DNA from: Apiospora phragmitis
Lineage: Eukaryota > Ascomycota > Sordariomycetes > Amphisphaeriales > Apiosporaceae
DNA: 64,000 nucleotides
Reading direction: 5' to 3'
NCBI GenBank assembly: GCA_038363925.1
Contig: JAQQWL010000006.1
Coordinates: 972,501-1,036,500, forward strand
Under the pieces are notes generated by a model that did not search any database, was not told where the DNA came from, and saw nothing but the letters and a program-made list of their open reading frames with translations. Positions 56,240 to 64,000 of the stretch are shown piece after piece. Every line of letters starts with the position of its first letter. The first letter of the stretch is position 1. Position numbers and translations under genes: made by a program.

Positions 56240-57658
56240 TTAATTTCGCAGCTCCCCAAATCTCGCACTATCCCGTCCCTCCAGCAGTTCGCGGATCTTG
56301 CCCAACTCAAGAACGATATCATCAAGGACAGGTCGGTTCGAGACTTCCTTTACCGCGCAACGGTTATGTACCCGCTCCAGAAGCACCGCAGCGTCGAGTT
56401 CGGCCGCAGAAAATGACAGACTCGGCCTCACCAACGTCCAGACGTCCTCGACCAGGTGCGCCAGGGCGAGGACCTCGAGGCGCTCGTGGGCCCGGCGCTC
56501 GGCCGCCGCGGCCGTGTAGATGGACGCGGCGCCGAGGTCGCCGAGGATCGCGTGCCCGGCGTCGTCGTACAGGATGTTGTGGGCGTACAGGTCGCCGTGC
56601 GCGACGCCCTTGGCGTGCAGGTGGCGGGCGGCCGACGCGATGCCGTGGAGGATGCCGACGCCCTGGGCCATGGTGAGCGAGGCCCCCGGCGCGAAGCAGT
56701 CGCGCGTGCAGCTGTCCAGAGAGGGGGGCAGACCCAGGGTTCGGTAGGTGGACGGGATCAGCTCCATCACGAGACCCTTCTTGTCGGGGCCGTCCGGGTG
56801 GTCGATGATCCTCCCCTGGGTGTCAATTAAGTTGGGATGGCAGGCCGCCCGCATGCAGGCGCGCATCTCGTCCAGGGGTGTGCCATCGCTGGTCACGGAG
56901 CCCTTGAAGATCTTGACCGCGGCGTCCTGGGCCGTACCGTTCGGAAGTGTGAAGGTGCCCTTGGAGATGATGCCCGACGCACCTTCGCCCAGCAGAGAAT
57001 GCATGCTCAGCGAAAACCAAGGTATCTTAAGAAGCCCCTCCTCTTCCTCCTTGTCGCCCTTTTCCACAACCTGGGGCATTTCGGAGTCTGCCAACTCGGC
57101 GCCAGTGCATGGGTTCCCAGCAATGGACAGAAAGGCCAGCTCAGGCATCTCGTACAGCCAGCCGGGCAGCTCCCGGATCCGATTCGCGCTCAGCCGCAGC
57201 AAGCCCAGTTTCCTGCAGTTCTTCATCTCCTCCGGGAGACCGGTGAGCCGATTGCCGGACAGCATGCACTTCTGCAGGCGCGCGCACTTGCCGATGCTGC
57301 GCGGGAGGGCCTCGATCTCGTTCCCCGTCAGGATCAGCCAGCGCAGGCGCGGCGGAAACGCGTCCTCGGGCACGCTGCGCATGCCGTTGCCCCGGAACGC
57401 TACCATCTCAAGGGCCGGGCATTGCGCGAGCACGGCGGGGAAGACGGCGAAGTTACAGGCGGAGAGGAAGAGCACCTTCAGCGCGGTGAACTGGGAGAAC
57501 TCGGCGGGGAGCGAGGACAGCCCCGTGCCGGAGAGGTCCAACTGGACTAGGGAGGCCGCGTGTTGGAGGAGCTCCTTGGGGAAGCTAGTGAGCGGCTCTG
57601 TGATTTTCAGCTTCGTCACAGGCTCGGAAGCGATTGCTGCGCCATTGTGAGAGCTCAT
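56240..57658 (-). CDS. Leucine-rich-repeat protein kinase with bacterial-type architecture
   Basis: Intronless, 472 aa from the ATG at 57658 (ACCATGAG context); an upstream in-frame ATG at 57718 would add 20 aa. N-terminal half: six to seven LRRs (LVQLDLSGTGLSSLPAEFSQ, LRWLILTGNEIEALPRSIGK, LQKCMLSGNRLTGLPEEMKN). C-terminal half: protein kinase with GEGASGIISKG (glycine loop), AAVKIFKG (Lys), VAHGDLYAHNIL (catalytic loop with HGD instead of HRD) and LGDLGAASIY (DLG instead of DFG). This LRR-first, short atypical kinase layout and phrases such as SLDSCTRD and LHAKGVAHGDLYAHNIL are known to me mainly from bacterial LRR-kinases, so horizontal transfer is plausible. Substrate unknown. Confidence 0.85.
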   Translation of the reverse strand: MSSHNGAAIASEPVTKLKITEPLTSFPKELLQHAASLVQLDLSGTGLSSLPAEFSQFTALKVLFLSACNFAVFPAVLAQCPALEMVAFRGNGMRSVPEDAFPPRLRWLILTGNEIEALPRSIGKCARLQKCMLSGNRLTGLPEEMKNCRKLGLLRLSANRIRELPGWLYEMPELAFLSIAGNPCTGAELADSEMPQVVEKGDKEEEEGLLKIPWFSLSMHSLLGEGASGIISKGTFTLPNGTAQDAAVKIFKGSVTSDGTPLDEMRACMRAACHPNLIDTQGRIIDHPDGPDKKGLVMELIPSTYRTLGLPPSLDSCTRDCFAPGASLTMAQGVGILHGIASAARHLHAKGVAHGDLYAHNILYDDAGHAILGDLGAASIYTAAAAERRAHERLEVLALAHLVEDVWTLVRPSLSFSAAELDAAVLLERVHNRCAVKEVSNRPVLDDIVLELGKIRELLEGRDSARFGELRN

Positions 57659-58406
57659 GGTCGCGGGCAGTCTTGATATCACTGGCCGGGGTGAAACAAA
57701 GGGGTGTGGTGCCTCCACCGATATAAAGATCTGGCCTTAACGAAAGTAGCACGAGTTGGAGTCAACAGCGTGATAGAAATGTTCAAAGAAAGTGAGTCTA
57801 GATAGGGCAAGGAAATTTATCAATCTGAGTGTTGTTTATTGAACTGGGAAAAGAATGTACAGAAATGTTATGCAGCTGACAAGGGAGGTTCTATTGATAG
57901 TCAGAGTACCTAAGTCAGCCACCAAGGGAAGCTAGAACCGACTTTCCCCCCAGACGCCAAACTGACAAGAAATCCCACCACAGCCGAGCTGCCAGCACAT
58001 TTTGGATAATGAGAACAATCAACAATCGGGTTCTATTTAATTGTGAAGCGCTCAGTGATCAATTCCAGGAAACATTATCTGCGTGCGTTCTTCACGAACT
58101 TACTACATGCAATCAACCAAATCATATTGACTGATAGGACCCAACAACCTTGGAAGTCCAGCATCGGCCAGTAAGATCGGCCAAGTCAATCTCGAGTGGG
58201 CCCCTGCTCCTTATCGAACTTAGCGGATCCCGATAGGTACCCATCGCTTGCTCATCGCATCCATCGTGTCTCAGTCGAAGCTTGTTATTCAGAAATCTGA
58301 CAACCGACTTTGCGACCAGCGCCCTGGAATCACCCTCGTGTCGTCCACGCACCCACGCTTACATCAGAACCTACGGGATAATATTTTCGTGGCAACGACA
58401 GCCAAC
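57659..58406. other. Divergent promoter region
   Basis: About 750 bp between the LRR-kinase (minus) and TAF8 (plus). No supported gene. An ORF upstream of TAF8 is the in-frame 5' leader. Confidence 0.45.
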
Positions 58407-59456
58407 ATGTCTTCTCCAACGCGCCCGGAAAAGCGCCGTTCCTCAATCGACTCGGACAGCAGTCTCGATGAACCCTTAAGCAAGCGACAGCGTACGACAA
58501 TTGTCAAGCCGCCCACGCCCACACCCCCTCCGAGGCCTTCAGCCGGCTATTCGGACATGTCGAGCTTTGCGCTGCAGTATGGATTAAACGAGCGACCACA
58601 TGCCGACAGTATGGGACGCGATGGACTACGAAGATCGATAGCACTTGCGTTGGAGCACGTAGGTTTCGACGCGGCCACCCCCGAGGCCTTGGAGAGTTTC
58701 GCGAATAGCGCCGAGACTTGTACGTCTTACCAGGGAACTGATACAGCCCCAGCAGTACTAACACTATTTGCACTAGACCTCACGAGCTTCATCGGGGATC
58801 TCAAATTGTATGCCGAAGCCTCGCGAAGGCATGACCCAACGCCGGCAGATTTCGAGAAAGTTTTACGGGGACACAACCTTGGGATGTCCTATTTGCAACC
58901 GCATCTGGTGAACCCAGTTCTTAAAAAGAAGAAGGACAGACTGAATGCTCAGTTCTACGATCCTACACCTACTTCAAAAGAGACCGATTACTTCAAGATC
59001 CGGTCGACAGAGTTTCTAGGCCCCGAGCTCAATGGCGACGAAGAAAGGCAGGAGAAGCGCTGGATTCCCCAAACGTTGCCCAGTTTTCCCCCAAAGCACA
59101 CCTACCGCTACACAGAGGCCGAGCCTACGGTACCCGACCCAGAGAAGAAGCGGACACAGGCAGCAATAGAAGCACGCAAGAGCGAGGAGGCATTGCGGGT
59201 CATGGAACGAGCCTCCAAACAAAGCATCCACAAGGACATAGCAGAAAAGGCCAGGCGACACAAGTTCAGCAGAGAACGTCATGAGAATTGGGAGGCACTT
59301 ATGAAAGCCGTTCTTCCAGGGAGCGGTACAGGGACAGGAACGCAAGAAGTCGCGGACCACAGCATCGTGGTGGACTACAATGCATCCTTCATGCGCAGAG
59401 AGGTGCCGAAAGTGAGCAGCAGAGGTCCGCTTGACACCTTGACAAGCAGGGGCTAA
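58407..59456 (+). CDS. TAF8: TFIID subunit TAF8
   Basis: Two exons: 58407-58719 and 58777-59456, with a 57-nt intron (GTACGT...TACTAAC...CACTAG) that is in phase and open, so it can be missed; 330 aa after splicing. A histone fold follows a Pro-rich leader: SIALALEHVGFDAATPEALE, then FANSAETYLTSFIGDL across the splice and LYAEASRRHDPTPADFEKVL. The TAF8 C-terminal domain is marked by QTLPSFPPKHTYRYT. TAF8 pairs with TAF10 in TFIID and carries the complex into the nucleus; the C-terminal basic segment (KARRHKFSRERHENW) fits that. Start chosen at MSSPTRPEKRR, just after CAAC. Confidence 0.88.
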   Translation: MSSPTRPEKRRSSIDSDSSLDEPLSKRQRTTIVKPPTPTPPPRPSAGYSDMSSFALQYGLNERPHADSMGRDGLRRSIALALEHVGFDAATPEALESFANSAETCTSYQGTDTAPAVLTLFALDLTSFIGDLKLYAEASRRHDPTPADFEKVLRGHNLGMSYLQPHLVNPVLKKKKDRLNAQFYDPTPTSKETDYFKIRSTEFLGPELNGDEERQEKRWIPQTLPSFPPKHTYRYTEAEPTVPDPEKKRTQAAIEARKSEEALRVMERASKQSIHKDIAEKARRHKFSRERHENWEALMKAVLPGSGTGTGTQEVADHSIVVDYNASFMRREVPKVSSRGPLDTLTSRG

Positions 59457-60464
59457 TGTTGTGTGTGATGCATAGGAGTCTCGGGCGAAGAAGATCTAAC
59501 TTCGTGAATCGCGCGAATACCGAAGAGCTAGGGGGCTGCGAGGAGGACCCTTTTGCGTTGGGGCAAAGAATTTGGACGATCTGGCTGGCTGGCGCTTGGG
59601 TGTATCATTGGTACAGGCATCGCATCGTTTGGCGCAGCATGGCATTGGAGTACAGGATACAGCATGATTTTTCCCTTCGAGATACCCCCTCACCAGCACT
59701 GTATATAACTAGCATCATAGCTGGACAGCGCGTTGTATTTCGGCGATACAGAGGAGCTGTATCGAAGGTTGACATACAGCTGCAAATGCAAGCGGGTGAC
59801 AAGACTGAATCGATGAACTTGGAAAAATCTTGCAATTGATCCCCCTAGTGCATGTAAGGTCAAAGAGGATTAAGATGGTATGTGATACAAATTAGGAACA
59901 AAATAGTGCGGAATTGGAAGAAAATTATTTATGTATGATAATCAATTCAATTGAATGCTTGCGATATCCCAACCCTAGGTAAGGTAGACAATCTGATGGT
60001 GTAGGATATGATGCGAATAAGTGGATGAGCGAGTAGCTTCTAATTGGGATGGAGATTGAAACATGCTGTCTCTGCTTAGTGGGTAATCAATAGGCTGTTG
60101 GCCTGCTAACGTTTTAGAGCTCCCCCATCTCCTAGGTGTCAACCCCCATTGCTCTGATTGGCTGCAGCCCCGCGAGGCTGATAACCGATAGCAAAAACAC
60201 CCCTGCACGGTTCCGGCCGCTAAGTGGATTTCCTTGACCCTAACCGAATCATTGTGCATCCCACACAAATTTTCCCGTTTTTTTGGCAGCGCTGCAATAG
60301 CAAAGCCAACCTGCAGAGGATATCGAGCAAAGGAACAAGTTCGGCTCAAGCCCAGCGAAGAAAAAGAAGTCCATTTACTCACTTCACCTTTACCCTTCTT
60401 CTCTCTCACCCCCCTCCCAATCTCAGGTCCCCAATTCTCGACCAGACTTGCAGCAGAAGTGACC
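59457..60464. other. Intergenic; RACK1 promoter and 5' leader
   Basis: No supported gene. The last 100 bp before the RACK1 start are pyrimidine-rich (CACCTTTACCCTTCTTCTCT, then CCCCCCTCCC), as often seen in fungal ribosomal-protein-like leaders. Confidence 0.45.
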
Positions 60465-61973
60465 ATGGCTGAGCAGCTGATTCTCAAGGGTACCCTCGAG
60501 GGCCACGTAAGTTTGACGATGCCACAAAATCCCACGATGCGATGCGGCAGCTTGCTCGGCTCCTGCGCCATGGACTCGACTGGACGCATCGCAGGCAGCG
60601 TTGCCGAACCATCATACTAACCATTTGGTTGTACAGAATGGCTGGGTCACCAGCTTGGCTACCTCCATGGAGAAGTACGAACACCCTCCCCGAAAAAAAA
60701 ACAAATTGCCCAGTACGCCGAGGAAAGAACATATTGAAGCTAACTGGCACTCGTTCTGAACAGCCCCAACATGCTCCTGTCTGCCTCGCGCGACAAGACT
60801 CTGATCATCTGGAACCTCACCCGTGACGAGTCGCAGTACGGTTACCCCAAGCGATCTCTCCACGGTCACTCCCACATCGTCTCCGACTGTGTACGTTAAA
60901 ATTCTACTCTCCGCCGTCAATGGGTGACACTCAGGTGTGCCATTGGAAGGGCTTTGCAGCATTGGGGCTTTGGCTGGGAACATGGAGCTGACGGGACATT
61001 CTTTGCGGTTTACAGGTTATCTCTTCCGATGGTGCTTACGCTCTGTCTGCCTCTTGGGACAAGACCCTCCGTCTTTGGGAGCTCGCTACCGGCACCACCA
61101 CCCGCCGATTTGTTGGCCACACCAACGACGTTCTCTCCGTCTCTTTCTCGGCCGACAACCGCCAGATCGTCTCTGGTTCGCGCGACCGCACCATCAAGCT
61201 GTGGAACACCCTGGGTGACTGCAAGTACACCATCACCGACAAGGGCCACACCGAGTGGGTTTCTTGCGTCCGCTTCTCTCCAACCCCCAGAACCCGGTTA
61301 TCGTCTCCTCCAGCTGGGACAAGCTTGTCAAGGTACGTTTGCGCTCCCCCCGACTGTGCCACCCAGGCCATCCCCTCTGCCTTTTTGACATGATGTTTTG
61401 CAAAATGTATTTGCTACTTCAGAGCTTGCTTCGGCTTGCCATGAGACAATCTTTCACCATTGCCCTGATCAAACACACCACTTTCACATTTTATTAAGTT
61501 TCGAGACCGAAAGTAGCCTCGAGCAGCCTCGCTAACTTGACTTCAAGGTCTGGGAACTCTCCACCTGCAAGCTGCAGACCGACCACATCGGCCACACCGG
61601 CTACATCAACACCGTCACCATCTCCCCCGATGGTTCCCTGTGTGCCTCCGGTGGCAAGGACGGTACCACTATGCTGTGGGATCTTAACGAGTCCAAGCAC
61701 CTGTACTCGCTCAACGCCGGTGACGAGATCCACGCCCTCGTCTTCTCGCCCAACCGCTACTGGCTCTGCGCTGCCACCGCCAGCAGCATCATCATCTTCG
61801 ACCTCGAGAAGAAGAGCAAGGTTGACGAGCTCAAGCCCGAGTTCCCCTCGGTCGGCAAGAAGAGCCGTGAGCCCGAGTGTGTGTCGCTGGCCTGGTCCGC
61901 TGATGGCCAGACTCTGTTCGCTGGTTACACCGACAACATCATCCGCGCCTGGGGTGTCATGTCCCGGGCATAG
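60465..61973 (+). CDS. cpc-2: RACK1 / Gbeta-like WD40 ribosomal protein (Cpc2/Asc1), one frame break
   Basis: Seven-bladed WD40 scaffold on the 40S ribosomal head, linking translation to signalling (Asc1 in yeast, CPC-2 in Neurospora). Exon 1 60465-60506 ([14 protein letters not shown]), then [110 protein letters not shown] and, at the end, [14 protein letters not shown]. At 61280-61281 a CC sits where CCC is expected ([12 protein letters not shown]); one base is missing and the frame breaks. RACK1 is single-copy and nearly invariant, so I regard this as a probable sequence error. The large fourth intron carries a snoRNA. Confidence 0.92.
61384..61474 (+). ncRNA. snR24: C/D-box snoRNA, U24/snR24-like, in a RACK1 intron
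   Basis: Lies inside the 215-nt RACK1 intron. Seen: TTTGA then ATGATGT (C box, 61390-61396), TTTGCTACTTCAGA (guide plus D'-like box), ATGAGAC (C'-like box, 61441-61447), ACCATTGCCCTGA with D box CTGA (61465-61468), and TCAAA, which pairs with the opening TTTGA as the terminal stem. Budding yeast snR24 is encoded in the intron of ASC1, the RACK1 gene, and has the same ATTTGCTACTTCAGA block as far as I recall. It guides 2'-O-methylation of large-subunit rRNA. Confidence 0.75.
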
Positions 61974-63418
61974 TAATGTCCTGGTTTGATTCGACGGGTT
62001 ATGGGGAGAGATGCGTTTTGTCATGGTCATTGACTGGGCGTCAGGGATGGGCTTGTCATTTGGTCTTCGTTACTGGGAAAATGGCAACTTTCACATATGC
62101 AATGCGACAGACGATCGGGGAAAAGATACGCTGTTAAGCAGACGAAGCTGTGTTGTTATTTGCTTGCTACTGTCATGAATTACGTGATCATTGCATCAGG
62201 AGAGACTCATCGAGCTTCAGCTTCGCCCCAAGAAGAACAAAAAAAATCGCAAATCTTATCGTGTTGTTTGCTTGTACGTGTGTGAATGTAGGGATTTGCA
62301 TGAAGCTGTCCCCAGACAACAAGGAGGTCACCCTAGATGTGATGTTAACTCGTTTGGTCTGTTTATGCAGCTTCATCGCCTGTCATGTTTCAGCTGCTGT
62401 TAAGAAGTAAGGAGTCAGCGCCGCAACCAGATATGCTGTTTTATGACCTCTTATTGCGGTCCATGTTGGTTGTTGGTGGGCTCTACTTTCCCTCGCACAA
62501 TCATGGACGATGATGCTCCGTAATATGAACAATCAACTCCAATGGTTCCAAGAGGCGAGAATCTAATCTGTTGTTTATTTGCGTGTCTTCTGTTCTCTCG
62601 GCGATGAGCTGCCAGTATCTGACTGTGTTCGTGTTATACCTACACTCCCAGTCCAGGGGTATTGACGTCGTCACCATGGGTCTTATTCAGCTCATGGACG
62701 GTTCATCCATGTGGCTGCTAACAACAGTCGGTGTCGCCTGTAGCGTTTGTAGATATCATTCGATTTTATTTGTAGGTTATACGACCGACTGAACAATACT
62801 ATCGCCGCGTGCTTCGTTCTGACTAACTTGCTTGCCAGCTGGCCGCGTACAGATTACGAGGTTTTGAGTTCAAGCTTGCCTGGGTGTGATGATGGTGGGG
62901 GCTGCTTGCCCAAACTGAATTGATGAAAGATGACTTTTGCATTCCGCAAGGCCGCCGCCGTCGCAGTCTACCATCACAGTGGCTTGTTGCGGATTAATTG
63001 TAGCTGGCTGGCTGCTGCAGGGCTAATGCCGACTCGATGTTGCCGATCAACTAGGGTAGGGTCAAGCTGAATTCATCCGCCATACCGTTCGACGACCGGG
63101 TATATTGGCCCGATGCGTACCTTGCCCTCCCCCGTCATTCCGAGAGGTCTATTTAAGGAACCGTCTCTCTTTCTTCTTCTTATGCTGGATCTCACCAAGC
63201 CTTTCGGATATCTTTACCTACTTACCTCACTGTCGCTACCAAATCCGTAAACCTCCGCTGTCGAAGCAACAAAGAACACTCTCAGAGCGAGAGAAAGCGC
63301 ACGCAAACTGCTTACTACGACGCCACCGGTAGCCCAGCCATTCCCCCTCCTCCTCCTCCTCCTCCTCCTCCTCCTCCTCACCAAGCCAAATAAACACACA
63401 CACACACGAGAGAGAGAG
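61974..63418. other. Intergenic, no gene recognised
   Basis: 3' region of RACK1 and promoter of the secreted Cys-rich gene. Short ORFs only. TTGTTTGT-rich sequence near 62260-62290 is unexplained. Confidence 0.4.
63345..63379. repeat. (CCT)n microsatellite in a 5' leader
   Basis: About eleven CCT units, followed by a CACACA and a GAGAGA run that ends at the start codon of the Cys-rich protein. Confidence 0.9.
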
Positions 63419-63820
63419 ATGCGCGCCACCCAGGCCCTCGCGGCCCTCTTCGTCCTCGCCGCCACCGCGGCGGCGCAGTTCCCGACCTGCGACCCGGACT
63501 GCAAGAGCTGCGGCCTCGGCTGCAGCGAGGGCTGCGACGCGCCGCTCGCGGCCGCCGACTGCCAGGACTGCCTCTACTGCCGGCGCGAGAGCAGCGCGTG
63601 CGGCTACCTCCAGCTCGGCGGGCTGGACCCCTCCCCGCACTGCCAGACGTGCTACAGCAGCTGCCACTGCCGCCTCGCCGCGTTCTGTTATGATGATTTG
63701 CCGCCCGTGACAACGACGACGGCGGGGACGGCGCCGCCGTCCGCGGCGTCTATGAAGCCGCTGGTGGCGGGTGGGAACGATTTGTTTGGGAGGAGGTTCG
63801 ATGGGCGGGCGCGGGCTTGA
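63419..63820 (+). CDS. Small secreted cysteine-rich protein
   Basis: 133 aa. Signal peptide MRATQALAALFVLAATAAAQ, then about 14 cysteines in 70 residues in closely spaced pairs (CDPDCKSCGLGCSEGCD, CQDCLYC, CQTCYSSCHC), then a Thr/Pro/Ala linker and a basic, Gly-rich C-terminus. No GPI signal is evident. The layout fits fungal Cys-rich surface or effector-like proteins; I do not recognise a named family. GC-rich, intronless, preceded by microsatellites. Confidence 0.7.
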   Translation: MRATQALAALFVLAATAAAQFPTCDPDCKSCGLGCSEGCDAPLAAADCQDCLYCRRESSACGYLQLGGLDPSPHCQTCYSSCHCRLAAFCYDDLPPVTTTTAGTAPPSAASMKPLVAGGNDLFGRRFDGRARA

Positions 63821-64000
63821 ATCAGGGCTCAGGCTCTGGTTGGATGGCTGGCTGGATGTGCGAGTGAGATGGCTGGTGGAGGGAAATTATTATGCCTCGT
63901 ATCGTAAGCATCGGTGACGGGGTGTGGGTGGATGCTGCTGGGCATGCATGTCTCATTCAGCATGTATTCTTCCTATTCGCGGACTGCCCCGATGCGCCCA

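Noticed and set aside
1..64000. CRISPR arrays or bacterial operon signals
   Set aside because: Genes are spliced and fungal; no regularly spaced repeats were seen.

Overview
The window is nuclear DNA of a filamentous ascomycete, most likely a Sordariomycete. Genes carry short introns of about 50-100 nt with GTANGT donors and CTAAC-like branch sites. Families typical of Pezizomycotina are present: fungal rhodopsin-like membrane proteins, HsbA, CVNH, EthD and LYC1-type acetyltransferases. Two AT-rich blocks show the C-to-T/G-to-A decay left by repeat-induced point mutation (RIP).

Layout. 0.6-6.8 kb: DPM3, a CENP-O/Mcm21-like kinetochore protein, an OXLD1-like mitochondrial protein and a SNF2 helicase lacking its 5' part. 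8.0-9.7 kb: an unknown zinc-knuckle-like protein. 10.0-13.7 kb: a fructosamine-kinase gene split by a RIP-mutated Fot1/pogo-type element, which itself carries a nested 495-bp miniature LTR element. 13.5-27.1 kb: an accessory segment with a decayed HsbA gene, an NLR relic, a secreted CVNH protein, an acetyltransferase fragment and a rhodopsin-like gene, then four plus-strand metabolic genes (EthD, acyl-CoA ligase, SDR, GST). 27.1-30.8 kb: a second, longer Fot1-like element in inverted orientation, still showing transposase remains. 31-35 kb: a LYC1-like acetyltransferase and a secreted GH2 hydrolase. 38.6-64 kb: mostly housekeeping genes (RNF10-like E3, tRNA-Ser, MRPL22, COX9, Som1-like, an isochorismatase/AlkB/GST fusion, TAF8, RACK1 with an intronic U24-type snoRNA) plus a rhodopsin-like gene, a GPI protein, an LRR-kinase of bacterial-looking architecture and a small Cys-rich secreted protein.

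About a dozen genes, including the normally invariant RACK1, are broken by apparent one-base indels, often in homopolymers. The RACK1 break makes assembly error the simplest explanation for many of them, so I annotate these as whole genes with a stated frame break. The two Fot1-like elements form an inverted pair about 13.5 kb apart. Comparing them directly shows a 1.8-kb internal deletion and a clean nested insertion with target-site duplication, which is the best-supported structural result here.
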